Assembly: GCA_025617745.1 (NCBI GenBank)
Contig: CM046864.1
Coordinates: forward strand, 31,873,239-31,937,238
DNA length: 64,000 nt
Reading direction: 5' to 3'
Origin: Heliocidaris erythrogramma
Taxonomy: Eukaryota; Echinodermata; Echinoidea; Camarodonta; Echinometridae
The notes beneath the pieces were generated by a model, which did not search any database, was not told the origin of the DNA, and saw only the letters and a list, made by a program, of their open reading frames with translations. Within the stretch, counting starts at the first letter, position 1; each line of letters starts with the position of its first letter. The translations under genes and the position numbers were made by a program. Shown here piece by piece: positions 1-11,060 of this stretch.

Positions 1-49
<49 letters not shown>

Positions 50-50
50 A
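1..50. repeat. (AC)n/(AT)n microsatellite
   Basis: An AC run passes into an AT run at the window edge. Simple repeat only. Confidence 0.95.
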
Positions 51-96
51 AGGTCAAAAGTTCTGAGACGGAGATTAAAAATAGAGAGATACACAA

Positions 97-139
97 AATA
101 AATTACTCCGTTATTTTGTGTCTAACGGAGTAATTTATT
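97..139. repeat. short perfect hairpin
   Basis: A 17-base arm (97-113, aataaattactccgtta) is followed after a 9-base loop by its exact reverse complement (123-139). Weaker pairing continues outward into the flanking purine and pyrimidine stretches. No coding content; it may be an end of a decayed inverted-repeat element. Confidence 0.8.
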
Positions 140-191
140 CTGTCTCTTGTCTCTCTGTCTGTCTCTCTCTCTCTCTCTATATATATATATA

Positions 192-406
192 CAGCGATTT
201 AAAAAATTCATTAGACCAAGAATGGTTACTGATAGTGTTATTTTTGTGGTAAGAAGGAAATAAAATATCATAAAAAGGTATAATTGCTGGAATTTGGTAT
301 TCATTTAATGAAATACAAAGACAGATCATTTTTATAATTTTGTTTTCATATTACAGTAGAGTACCCTTATTACAGAAGCTTGGTCTAATAATTTTCTCGA
401 GGGCTG
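192..406. mobile_element. mariner-like MITE, TA-flanked
   Basis: The 215-bp element begins CAGCgatttaaaaaattc and ends with the matching inverted terminus ending GGCTG; the inner part of the ends (attagaccaag and cttggtctaat) pairs well. It is flanked by TA on both sides and sits inside TA microsatellites. Both are usual for Tc1/mariner insertion. A lone copy of the same terminus occurs at 47499-47528. No transposase is present. Confidence 0.65.

Positions 407-431
<25 letters not shown>
407..431. repeat. (TA)n microsatellite
   Basis: Uninterrupted TA dinucleotides. Confidence 0.9.
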
Positions 432-439
<8 letters not shown>

Positions 440-789
440 ACCCTCTCCTGGCATTCAAATATGTGCTACATATTTTGGTTACCCATTATGAATAATATAC
501 AAAAACACGAAACAAAACAAAGCAAAATAACTACCTCATTGACACAATGTTATTGAATTTTGTTTTAATGGATAGAAAATTATTTTTCGAATAGAATTAC
601 ACCTTGATCAGTAATTTTGGTTAAAGCTTTTTTATTTCATATAATTATAGAGAATATAGATAAGGCAGTGAGCACAACCGTAGAAGGGAAGATATGTTTA
701 GTCTGTAACTGCTATCCGTTTAGCTGATTCTATGACGTCACGCTACGTTTAAGATATCTGAACGAAAGGTATTTTATTATTATAATTAT

Positions 790-1134
790 TATAATTTTAA
801 ATTGGGAAAGAACTCCACAGTTTAGGGCCTGCAAAAAAGAAATAGAAGCAGATCGTGTTTGATGAGAACAAAAACTCCTAATTAAAGGAACGTGCCAGCA
901 ATGTAAGAAGGAAGTAAGCGATCTGTCATTTATTCATGAAAAATCCAGTTTGTGCATGAGAGCATGCTTATCATACAGGCTTAGTAGATTGATCATAAAT
1001 AGCAGGGGAGCATATTGAGTGTTGTAAGAAGTTTTGGTTCTTAGACGAATAGCTCTTTTCTCTAATTTATAAATCCTATCGAAATAATACTTGAATCTGA
1101 CATTTCGTGTTGACAGGACGAAGGAACTGTTCAT
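790..1134 (-). pseudogene. LINE reverse transcriptase C-terminal remnant
   Basis: On the minus strand, 934-1134 reads a peptide containing YKLEKRAIRLRTKTSYNTQ followed by a NLLSLYD-type motif. This is the layout found just after the RT domain of many CR1/L2-type LINEs (leucine-rich, basic, then a histidine or aromatic PLF-like block). Farther on (about 805-845) another frame gives GPKLWSSFP, matching the GPKLWN-type motif near the end of the same proteins. The frames do not join, so this is a 5'-truncated, decayed fragment. The family call is by motif only; clade is uncertain. Confidence 0.5.
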
Positions 1135-1370
1135 GAATTTCGCTAAGAGGCTGTTAACAAACTATCCTACTTTAGTCCGGCCTGTAAGAGCGAGAGAAAC
1201 CATCGAAATAATAATGTTAGAGAACAGTTAAACTGCAATGCTAAACTATTTCAAAATAGTCCAGTATGTATTGTGGTTCGTAGTTAGATAATAATTATGC
1301 AAACACTCCTCATGATGATGATGTAGATGATGTTGAATGTTCATTGCATTTGAATGACTGAGATTATTAT

Positions 1371-1381
1371 AAAGTTATCTT
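1371..1381. repeat. putative target-site duplication of PLE (left)
   Basis: aaagttatctt here recurs at 4701-4711 directly outside the other PLE end. Confidence 0.55.
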
Positions 1382-1461
1382 TTTTTTAGGATTTGAAGGT
1401 TTGCATGGTGAAGTTGTAATTCAGAAAAAAGGTTTGCGGTACAACCATGTGAGTTGGAATA

Positions 1462-1500
1462 ACTCCACGTTCCGGTCAGAATGCTCTGGCCGTCGTCAGG
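1462..1500 (-). ncRNA. hammerhead-ribozyme-like core in PLE terminal repeat
   Basis: Minus strand reads CTGACGA, a stem of CGGCC against GACCG with one mismatch, then GAAC. CUGANGA, stem II and GAA(A/C) is the conserved hammerhead core, and PLE terminal repeats are known to carry hammerhead motifs. Flanking stems I and III were not folded, so self-cleavage is inferred only. Confidence 0.45.
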
Positions 1501-1796
1501 AGAATGAGAAGAGCGAATAAATCAGCAGAATTTATATATGAAGCAGCAATTCACTTATTAAAATGGAGGCAAACAATAACATCACAGAATTAGTATAGAA
1601 AGAAATAGTAACAGTAACGTCAAAGTACCTACATTGAAAGGATAAATAACATCAAGGTACCTGCATTGAAAGGATAAGTAACATCAACCGAATCCTGCGT
1701 TGAAAAGAAACATTGAAAACAAGTGAACAATAGGACTAAGAAACCAATTAACCGTCTGGATAAGCTGGAAACAAAAGGGGATTAGGACCGTAGGTA

Positions 1797-2330
1797 ATCT
1801 GTGGAGAGAAACATGACATCCTGTTGAGGAAAGAAATTAAGGTTAAAACATACAAATGGAAAAAGGTGAAATATTGACACCAGAATGAGTATACTAATAA
1901 TAAAATGTTGTGAATGAAGTGGACCGGTGTGGCTGTGGAGAGAAAGGTGAAAAAACAATGATAATGAATGAATTGAGGAGAGAAACATGAAATCCTGTGA
2001 AAAAAGGGTGAAATAATGACATCAGAATGAGTATCCTAATGATGAATATAATAAATGTTATGAATGAAACAACAAAACAAAGTTAATGAACAAGTTGAGG
2101 AGAGAAAAACTTGAAATCCTGTTGAGGGAAGCAATTGTGGTTAAAATACATGTGGAAAAAAACGGTTGATAAAAGATGACATCAGGAGTTGCCTGTGGGG
2201 GGAGAGGTGATGAACAATGGTAAACATGTATAAACTGTGGGAAAAAGGGGTGAAGACACAATCAGAAGGAGTAAAGAACACAAAATTCTGTTGAAGAAAG
2301 CAATTACGGTTGAACATCTGTGGAAAAAAA
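1797..2330. repeat. three diverged tandem units in the PLE 3' region
   Basis: Blocks beginning gaggagagaaacatgaaatc recur near 1800, 1976 and 2097. Each is followed by tcctgttgagg and an A-rich stretch ending gtggaaaaa. Spacing is uneven (about 120-180 bp). They lie between the GIY-YIG coding end and the left terminal repeat, so they are untranslated sequence of the element. Confidence 0.65.
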
Positions 2331-2348
2331 AAATTATAACACTAGTTA

Positions 2349-4538
2349 TTATTGGAAGAGTGAAAACCAAATGTCGCTGATCTGTAAACCCTTGTCCTGT
2401 GTAACCGTGTTATGTTTGTGGATCTCGATGGCTTCACGGACCCTCCTGGTGTACCAGTTGGAAGCGGGGGCTACAAGTTTGGTGTCTTCCCAGTTGATCT
2501 GGTGATCACGAGTGACAGAATGATTGATAATGGCAGATTGGTCGTAGTGACCAAGTCTCCCATGGGCACGGTGTTCCTTGATGCGAGATTTGATGTCCCT
2601 CCCAGTCTCTCCGATGTAGACCTGACCGCAGGAACATGGTATGCGGTACACTCCTGGTTTGCTGTCGGGAGCAGCTGTGTCTTTGTGTGTGTAGAGAGAC
2701 TTGTGAAGTTTGTGTTTAGAACTGAAGAAAACCCGTATGTTGGCCTTCTGCAGGACTCGTTGAATGCGGTGAGAGACATGACCAGTGTAGGGAATAGTGC
2801 AGGACGAGATGTGCCTGGTTGGTGGGGGAGAATGGGGTTTGTTGACAGATGTGCGTATTTCCTGAGGAGGGAAACCATTGTTGGCTAAGGCTGCTTTGAT
2901 GTGTTTTAACTCGTTGTCAAGGCTGGTTGAGTCGCAGACGTTGTGAGCTCTCCTGATCAGGGAACTGGAGACCGAACGTTTGACGGACGGATGGTGGAAA
3001 GATCGGAAGTTTAGATAGCGGTCTGTGTGGGTAGGTTTACGGTAAACACTATGGGAGAGAAAATCCTGGAAATTGTTCAGCTTTTCCGGACCGTGCGGCC
3101 AAATGACAAACGTGTCGTCAACGTAACGGAGCCAAAGTGTGGGTTTATGCGGTGCTGCGGAGAGAATAGTAGCTTAGAACTGTTCCATGAAGAGATTAGC
3201 TATAACTGGGGAGAGTGGAGAGCCCATGGGGGCACCTTCTGATTGGTTGAAGTACTTATCCCGCCACTGGAAGCTGGCGGAGGTAAGACATAGGAGAAGA
3301 AGGTCATATATCTGTTGGGGAGATAGTGGGGTTCTGTCCTGGAGATCAGTGTCTTGTTGTAATCTAGTTCTGGTGATGTCGCAAGCTTCTTGAATGGGGA
3401 AACTGGTGAATAAAGAGTCAACATCAAAACTAACAAGTATGTCTGTGGAGTTGAGCTTGATGTCATTGATGATTGTGGTGAAGTGATGAGAATTGCGGAC
3501 ATGATGTTGCGACTGACCTGTGAGGGGTTGAAGGATGTGTGCGAGGTGTTTAGCAAGATTGTAGGTGGGGGAACCACGTGAGGACACAATCGGGCGGAGA
3601 GGAATGTCTGGTTTGTGAATTTTTGGTAGACCAAAGAACACTGGGCAGGAGCTGGAGGAAGGAAGAAGAAAACGATAAACTCGTGGAGGGAACAGGCCAA
3701 GTTTATTGAGCGAACGAAGTTTGTCGGTGACACGTCGTTTGATGTTGGGTTTCGGGTCTCTCTTGACCTCGGTGTACGAACCTGTGGATAAAATATCAGA
3801 GATCCTATGGTTGTAGTCAGTGTGGTCCATGACGACCGTGGCGTTGCCCTTATCTGCGGAAAGAATGTGAATAGAGCGGTCAGTGCGAAGAGCACGAAGG
3901 GCGGTGGTTTCCTGTTTGGATAGATAAGGTTTGGGGGGATTTGCTGTGGAAAGAATATTAGTAATTTCCCTGCGAAGTTCATCACCCTGTGCTTTGCCGA
4001 CTGCCCTGAGTGAGGGTTCAATGTGCTGGACGAGTTCAGCAGAGTCAATCTTTGACGGTGCCATGGCAAAGTTCAGACCTAAAGAAAGGAGAGAAATTTC
4101 GTGATTAGTGAGAGTACGAGTGCTGATGTTGACGACAGTCTTGGAACCTGAAAGAGAAGGGGAGGAGGAAGAGAGGTTTGAATTAGTGCCTAGAAGTTTG
4201 TTAAATTTGTTGACCTGCTTCCGTTTAGCTGCTTCAAACGCGTGGTTGAAAGAGTTGTTAGACCATCTGGTGACTTTCGTAAAGTCTGTTTCGCTAAGAG
4301 ACCTGTGGAGAAAATTGTGAACGTTAGAAAAATCTGCGTCGGAATCCGACAGCTTGCGCCTGGTGATGGAGATGCTGTCTTTTAGGAGAGAAATACTTGC
4401 CTCGTGGAGGATGTTGGTTGATCTGCGGCTTCTAAGTGGGTTGCGTAGACGTAGTCCCTTGGGAATGATGTCGGTGTCTCTGCATCTCTTAAGAAAGGTT
4501 AGGTTGTTGGTAAGTCGTGAACGCTGAATAGAAATTCG
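2349..4538 (-). pseudogene. PLE reverse transcriptase / GIY-YIG endonuclease, one nonsense codon
   Basis: One frame stays open on the minus strand from 4538 to the TAA at 2349-2351, except for a single TAA at 3174-3176 directly after MEQF, giving about 729 codons. In order: an N-terminal PLE domain (FLKRC, IIPKGLRLRNP, then LLSLGLNFA), the RT domain with FDVDSLFTSFP, GAPMGSPLSPVIANLF and the catalytic YVDD codons at 3114-3125, a VYRKPTHTDRYL block, a linker, and a C-terminal GIY-YIG nuclease (VYIGETGRDIKSRIKEH). Between the post-YVDD segment and VYRKPTHTD the usual 40-50 residues are missing, an in-frame deletion. The first in-frame ATG is at 4064, although homology continues upstream to the stop at 4539-4541. 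The nonsense codon probably replaced a glutamate codon. The protein would prime and copy the element RNA. Confidence 0.88.
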
Positions 4539-4635
4539 CTAAAATCTTCTAATCTTCTGGTGAACATGCTCCCCGTATATGAAGCAGCAATTCACTTATT
4601 AAAATGGAGGCTCTGACGACGCTCTGACGGAGGCT

Positions 4636-4670
4636 CTGACGACGGCCAGAGCATTCTGACCGGAACGTGG
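4636..4670 (+). ncRNA. hammerhead-like core, second PLE terminus
   Basis: Same core as at 1462-1500 in the opposite orientation: CTGACGA at 4636-4642, stem CGGCC/GACCG, GAAC. The sequence aggctctgacgac is repeated at 4608 and 4631, so the start of the core occurs twice in tandem. Confidence 0.45.
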
Positions 4671-4740
4671 AGTTATTCCAACTCACATGGTTGTACCGCA
4701 AAAGTTATCTTTGTTTAAACGAGTATAAATTTTTTTCAGA

Positions 4741-5755
4741 TTTCAGATTCAGATTTATAATACATTTATTTCCTTCTCATAATCATAATCAAATAGAAAT
4801 ACATTCACAAAAGGAACATGGTGGAAGGGGGCGAGGGTCACAGGAAGCACATGGCTTGTGGTGGGGTCGACTTTGCAGTAGATATTTACATAAACAATAT
4901 TAAACAACACTTATAACGTACAAAACATCCAAAAGTTACAAAAGAAATGAAAAGAAAAAATATTTTTACGAGTAAATGTATTGAGTAAAGAGCATGTTTT
5001 AGTAAAGTCATTTAAGTTGTTCCAGAGTTTGGGACCAGAAGAATGAATATTTTGTGGAAACGCAGTTATTCTATGTCTAGGAATATGAATGTCTCTCACA
5101 GATATTGTTGGATAATTATGAAGATTACAATTAAAATCAAACAGATTTCAAAACTGTTTGAGGAGATATTTGTAAATGCACTTACACATAAAAACGTACT
5201 GTAACGGACAATATCTGCATTTTTAAAAGACTCAAGTCATAAAAGAAATAAGGGGTTGGTGTTGGTTGCAGAGTTACATCGTAAACAGTTATTTTTTTGT
5301 GATGCAGTTAGCTTACTTAGATTAGACGCATACATATTGCCCCACACAATAGTGCAATACGATAAAACTGGGAGAACTAAAGAGCAATACAAAGTTCGAA
5401 GAACATTCTGAGAAAACAGAAAATGAAGTCTTTGTATAATACCTATATATTGGGCAATTTTATTTTCTACTTCATGGATATGCGGTTTACAAGACAACCA
5501 ACTAACCAACAAATGCCTAAAATTTTCAACTCTTGCAATTTCCGTATTGTTCACTTTTATATGTATTTCATATACCAGGAATGCTTTTTGCTGAATATAA
5601 TAAAATTGTATTTCTTGAAGTTGACAGATAGCCGGTTGGCTTGTAGCCATTCGCATACTTTACTTAACTTTATATTGGCTGTATTGCATAGAGACTTAAT
5701 ATTTATGTCAGAGTACAATCTGCATATAAAACAAATAGCTGCATGGGTCACTTAG
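4741..5755 (-). pseudogene. 5'-truncated LINE, RT C-terminus to 3' tail
   Basis: Minus-strand frames at 5557-5751, 5237-5656 and 4911-5099 give consecutive LINE protein pieces. The first is the post-catalytic RT part (EWLQANRLSVNFKKYNFI). The second has EIHIKVNNTEIARVENFRH and a VLPVLSYCTIVWGN block. The third is the C-terminal DIHIPRHRITAFPQNIHSSG followed by PKLWNNLNDF. Frameshifts separate them. The 3' part (4741-4910) ends in repeated gattcagatt-type units, a common LINE tail. The catalytic RT motif is absent, so it was 5'-truncated on insertion, as is usual for LINEs. CR1/L2-like by motif; exact clade not determined. Confidence 0.75.
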
Positions 5756-5775
5756 GGTCAAAATTTTCGATTATT

Positions 5776-6281
5776 GTGACAGGGCGAACAAAAGCACCAT
5801 TTTTGGCGTGAAGCTTCCTTAGGGTATATAAAATGATTTTAGTCGAGGAGCCCTCGCGAAATATGTCCGTAACCATGGCAACAGGCAAATATCCAAGATA
5901 ACCGCCGTTTATGCTATTCTTCGGCCACGGAAGACAAAAACCTATTTTGTGACGCCCAAAAGCAGCATGTTGGTGTGAAGGTTCCTAAGGGTATATGAAA
6001 TGATTTTAGCCACGGAGCCCTCTCGAAATATGTCCGTAACCATGGCAACAGGTAAATATCCAAGATAACCGCCGTTTATGCTATTCTTCGGCCACGGAAG
6101 ACAAAAACCTATTTTGTGACGCCCAAAAGCAGCATGTTGGTGTGAAGGTTCCTTAGGGTATATGAAATGATTTTAGCCACGGAGCCCTCTCGAAATATGT
6201 CCGTAACCATGGCAACAGGTAAATATCCAAGATAACCGCCATTTATGCTAGTCTCCGGCCACGTAAGACAAAATCGTATTT
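5776..6281. repeat. three tandem units of about 166 bp
   Basis: The segment beginning gtgacgcccaaaagcagc at 5949 and 6115 is almost identical over 166 bp. A more diverged first unit starts near 5776. Each unit holds ccataaccatggcaaca-type sequence (gtccgtaaccatggcaacag) and ttcggccacg. Short ORFs here change frame between units and are not genes. Confidence 0.85.
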
Positions 6282-6736
6282 CATAACTCTTCATTACAGA
6301 ATTATTGATATTCTTAAACTCAAATCATGGAAGACTTCTTTGTTTCAGTTTTAACCAAAGAAAAAACAAACAAAATATAAAGAGTTGCCGTGGCAATACT
6401 AAGTTCATTTTCGCTGTTTTGGAGCCGGTTACCGGCAGAGGGATGCTGGTCTTCGGCCACAAGCACAAACTCAATGGGGCGTTCGCGCGCTGAGCAAAAT
6501 GCCAGCGGTGCAAGCAAGTATCCCACGCCAAATCTTCTCACATTCGTGTCAAAAATCAGCGCAGCGATATCAACCACTGACATCGCAATACATAGGAAGC
6601 TATCGCTTGTGTCTCATACACTGAATATTGATGACCGCAACGGTCCATCAGACGCTTTTGAGCTTGCCACATACGTAATATCCCATTATATAACTTAATA
6701 TTTCTTGTAACACAGTTCAGTGTTAGAAACCACATG
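6282..6736. other. unassigned interval
   Basis: A GC-richer patch (about 6415-6670) carries overlapping open frames on both strands, none of which I can relate to a protein family. Nothing else seen. Confidence 0.4.
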
Positions 6737-6738
6737 TA

Positions 6739-8389
6739 CAGTTAACAACAAAATTATTCATACCCCTTGGAAAATTCTAATTTTTTGCATTTTTCCTAAA
6801 AATGAATGGTTAAATGAAGTTACTTGCACATCACTTGAATACATTTAGTTATCATCTGCAAATGAATGCCGTTTCCGGTTTCACCTCATTTGCATAACAA
6901 TAGAAAAGGTGAGTTATCCAAACTGGGCGATGTTCAAAATTATTCATACCCTTGGTGATTTATTGACTTTGTCAATCAGTATGAATCCGATCCTTGTGAT
7001 TAATGCTTGTAATTCACTTTATTTATAATACAGCGTCACAAGGCTTCCAGAGGGGTCTCTGCTGGGATATCAGGCCAGTACCTGTTCTCCAATGGCTCAA
7101 TCTCCTTGAGGATGTGTCCACACATGCCTTCACCTGACCTTCAGGGAGTTCATTAGATTTCGTGTCCTACAGGTGATGCAGTTATCGACTTCATGATGAC
7201 AGGACTATGACATTGAAATTTTTGGTCATTTATTCCATGCATTTTAATGAAAATTCTGTATCTACCTATGAAGCAAAGCACCATTCCTGAAGAGCCCTTC
7301 CCTTTTGCACTGCCTGTGGGAGGGTTCACCTTTATTCATTGGCCCCATTCTTAATCAGAGTGCTCAGGAAGGCCATGTTGGTGATATTAAAGTCATTTCA
7401 TGACTCTAACGTCAGGTCACCATGAATAACAGGATGTAGCCTTTGAGTACCATACACATCCCACATTGACTGTTACTGTATATCAATCTTCATATGGTAT
7501 ATTCTTTGTATCTTTGGTATGAAAGCTACAATCCTTGATATCAAAATGAATGTAAACCAAATTTATACCATATGCCCTCCATGTTACCAGCTGCAGTGCA
7601 CAAAATGCTACTAGTTTGACAGTGCACTGGAACATAAAGATCAGTATTTTAAGCTTCACTAGAGTACCCACTTGCAGGTGTCCATATGTGTCAATCAGTG
7701 TTACTGAATAAACTGATAAAATTGGCACCATCCAACCTTTAGACAACTACCATGGCCTCCCTAAACATAATGGAACAAAAGTATCAGGAAATACCTTCCC
7801 TTGACGGTGCAAGAGTGAATGCCTCTAGGGAAGTCTCTCCAGGAAGTGTGCTTTGTTTCAACTTAGATACAGAATTGTCATTAAAATGTAAGGAATATTA
7901 ACGAAAATATCAATATCATAGTCCTATCCTCATGACGTCTAAAACTACACCACCTGCAAACACAAAATCTGCTTTAAATCCATCGAATCCCCTGAAGACC
8001 AGGTGATGGCATGTGTGGACAACATCCTCAAGGAGATTGGGCCATTGGAGACCAGGTATTGGCCTGATATCTCGGTAGAGACCTCCAGAAGCATTGTGAC
8101 AGCGTGAAGAAAGTGTTACGAGCATTAATCACAAGGACTGGATTCATACTGATTGACAAAGTCAATAGATCACCAAGGCTATGAATAATTTTGAACATCA
8201 CCCAGTTTGGATAATTCACCTTTTCTATTGTTATGCAAATCAGGTGAAACCAGAAACAGCATTCATTTGCAGATGATAACTAAATGTATTCATGTGATGT
8301 GCAATTAACTTCATTTAACCATTCACTTTTAGGAAAAATGCAAAAAACTAAAATTTTCCAAGGGGTATGAATAATTTTGTTGTTAACTG
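6739..8389. mobile_element. Tc1/mariner-like foldback element with about 0.5-kb inverted arms
   Basis: The left end CAGTTAACAACAAAATTATT and the right end AATAATTTTGTTGTTAACTG are exact inverses, and each is flanked by TA (6737-6738, 8390-8391), the mariner hallmark. Inverted similarity continues for about 520-560 bp on each side: for example ctccttgaggatgtg near 7103 against its inverse near 8025. The centre (about 7300-7830) is unpaired and holds no transposase frame. It is a non-autonomous element with unusually long arms; the arms differ at many sites, so it is not very young. Confidence 0.85.
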
Positions 8390-8391
8390 TA

Positions 8392-9480
8392 TGTTGCTTT
8401 GCGGACAACCCTACTTTACTCATGAGTAATCATTGTAGCTTTAAAGAGAAATGGAATGTATCATATTTAGATAAAAAGGTATATGGGCGCAGCATAATCC
8501 TGAAATATGAAATCAAACATAGAATCCATAATAGACGCCGTTATGTTGAAATTGTAATTGTTCGGACTTTTAAGGCTTAGTAGCATCCAATTTCGCTACC
8601 AGAATGTAATACTGACACAATTGAAAAATAATTATCTTTATGGCTGATATATGGTAATATATATTTATGGTTAAATATAATCCAAACTACGGGAAGGCAG
8701 GCTACCGGGGGCTAGCGGAGGCTGGCAGGGAAAGACAGGACACAGGAGAAGATGGTACTGGTCAGACCCGACGATTTAGATATTCATTATATTACAAAGT
8801 TTATGTAAAACTTAATATAAACTATGTTGTGTTTTTTTTTTTTTTTTACATAGCATGTTTGGTTCTTTGGCAATTTTTATCAGGAATTCTTTAATAGTAT
8901 TGACTTAGATAACCGTAAACCATTCACAAGTTAATACAAAATTGAGGTCAGTCTCTTGCATAGGCGAAAGGGCACAATTTGCAGGGGGGGGGGGGGGGGG
9001 GGGCTGATGACTGTTGCCGGAATATTTTATTTAACTCTTCCGTATCAATTGGATTGAATGGCAAAACTTGCCCAAGATATGTGTGGCACAATGAGAAAAA
9101 AATCTTCCATTAATGAGTGGAAACAAGCTTCTGACATGCATGGCAAAAGATCGTCTGATTACGTAATGAATGTGGCCTGTGGGCTCCTTGGCCCGAGACT
9201 TTGTATTTCAGTAGGCACTTTTATTCATGAATAATTTAAAATGCATGAGTCATTTAACCAATATAATAAGAAACAGACTGATATTGAGCTGCCTTGGTCC
9301 AAAATCTGTTTACAATACCCACATTTGTATGATTTCTTCGATTGCAGATTATTATTCAAGTAGAAGGTTGCAAATACAGTCTTCTTCCCCTTGCCTTTCT
9401 ATATATTTGCTTGTCTTTCAAAATATATATTACTTGTATGTCTTTGTGTAATGGATGTATGAAACCCGTTTAGTCTGAAA
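8392..9480. other. intergenic interval with poly-T and G20 runs
   Basis: No gene seen. A T run (about 8831-8846) and a run of about 20 G (8984-9003) are present. The text aggcgaaagggcac before the G run resembles one near 30283, suggesting a dispersed repeat. Confidence 0.5.
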
Positions 9481-9499
9481 ATGCTGAAGGAAGTTTACG

Positions 9500-10652
9500 G
9501 CATTATGTGTGTACTCAATCGTCCTTTACAATCGATGATGATATTAATGGAGTGTATAATAGTGATGCATTATATTATTCCCCTGATAATTTCAATGAAA
9601 TTAATAGTGATATTCAAAATCCCAGAGATATTTCACTAGTTCACATGAATTGCAGGAGCTCGAATAAGAATTATGAAACTATGTCTGTCTATCATTAATT
9701 ACTAAAGGTTCAATTTGATGTCATAGATTTGAGTGAAACATGGTTAACTGATGGTTTGAATTACTTATAAACATTACCTAATCACACATTTTATGGAAAA
9801 AACAGAGAGATTTGGTGTTTTTATTAACAATAAATTCATCGTAAAGGACCTTTTGATTTAAATGTAAATAATGCCAATTTGGAGTTTCACTGTCTTAAAA
9901 TAGTACGAAATTGTAAAAACCTTATTATACGTTGTTCTTTATAAACCACCAAAACAAAGTGATGAATGTTTTATCTCAGACCTAACATATATTATCCAAA
10001 ATGTGTGATGAAAAGAAACGAAACTATATACTTGGGAATTTTAACTTGAACCTACTAGATTTGAATGTAAATCGAAATGTCAATTTGTTCCTAGAAACTA
10101 TGAATTCATATTCTTTTTCCCCTATTATTGTGAAACCCACAATAATAGTACAATCTTGTGCTACTCTTATTGATAGCATGTTTACGAATGATGACTGGAT
10201 TATAAAGAGTGACATACTGATTGCAGATATATCAGATCACCTGCCTACTACCAAAACAGATATTAAACCATGTAACTTATCAGCTGAATTTATATGTGTC
10301 CATGACATGTTAGAAAACAAAACCTTGGATAACACATCTTGTATCTTGAAATCATGAAGAAAAAAAATATACTAGTATAACAATTTTTTTTTAATCCATC
10401 TGAACTGAAACATACAAATTATAAAAGATAGAGAAATATTCTTACAAACACAATTTGAATTGCTAAACAACATTATTATACTTAGAAAATGGATGATAGT
10501 AAAAGAATAAAAATTAAAATAGTAAAGCGTTGTGGAATATTATTAATGAAGTTTTAGAGAACAAGAAAAAAAGTTCTTTCAAGTTTCGTTGACAATGATG
10601 GTTGTATTGTTAATAATCCCAATGAAATAGCAAATGAATTCAACCAATACTA
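9500..10652 (+). pseudogene. LINE endonuclease region, decayed
   Basis: Frames at 9507-9698 and 10001-10357 give an APE-type endonuclease in pieces: ISLVHMNCRSSNKNYE near the start, EDLSE/TWL-type sequence near 9735 (DLSETWLTDG), YILGNFNLNLLDLN (the GDFN-like catalytic block), and ATLIDSMFTNDD with DISDHLP near the end. A following piece (about 10580-10650) reads SSFVDNDGCIVNNPNEIANEF, the start of the linker before RT, and stops at a break. Many stops and shifts separate the blocks, so it is inactive. Confidence 0.8.
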
Positions 10653-10795
10653 ATTATTGGAGCTATAGGCTATCTTTCTCAATGTTTGAATTATTTGAAA
10701 GGTCATGTAGTCTATGTATTTAAAACCAATAGAGTACCGAAGTGATGACGTCACAAAAAGCTATTTTTTCATTTTGACATTTTTTATACCATATC

Positions 10796-11060
10796 TCAAA
10801 GGAACATGGTGAAAAACAGTTTATTCGTATTCAGCGATTACAAAATTGGGCAGCACGATTAATTTTACAGGTTTCTCGAGACCACCCTTCTCAACCACTC
10901 TTGAACTCACTACATTGGCTTCCTCTGAAGCAAAGAATAATTTTCAAATTACTCTTGTTTGTCTACAAAATACTTAATAACCAAGCTCCAGAGTATTTAA
11001 TTAACTGTCTGAGTTTATACAAGCCCACTAGATTACTAAGGTCCGCCAGTGTACCATAGG
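10796..11060 (+). pseudogene. LINE RT C-terminal fragment, separate insertion
   Basis: Plus strand reads RIQRLQNWAARLILQVSRDH, then PLLNSLHWLPLKQRIIFKLL and VYKILNNQAPEYLINCLSL. This block lies near the C-terminus of CR1/L2/Rex-type LINEs. It sits between the endonuclease and the RT core of the surrounding LINE, where such a block does not belong, so I read it as an independent fragment inserted there. Confidence 0.75.

Larger units (their letters stand above)
1382..4700 (-). mobile_element. Penelope-like retroelement, nearly full length
   Basis: The element contains a GIY-YIG-type PLE reading frame on the minus strand. Its two ends carry the same about 70-bp sequence in inverted orientation (about 1430-1500 and 4636-4700). 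A 36-bp segment starting tatatgaagcagcaattcac is repeated directly at about 1536 and 4577. Such partly inverted, partly direct terminal arrangements are known for PLEs (pLTRs). An 11-bp sequence aaagttatctt lies on both outer sides (1371-1381 and 4701-4711) and fits a target-site duplication. The long repeats and one stop codon suggest a recent but now probably inactive insertion. Confidence 0.85.

Noticed and set aside
2412-2888. 158-codon plus-strand frame
   Set aside because: Antisense to the PLE linker and GIY-YIG domain; no family resemblance.
3200-4069. A second 289-codon minus-strand frame over the PLE RT
   Set aside because: It is the shadow frame of the true RT, which carries the RT motifs and YVDD in the other frame.
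6320-6698. Pair of overlapping frames that might be a membrane protein
   Set aside because: Different frames on both strands are equally open and none shows a known motif.
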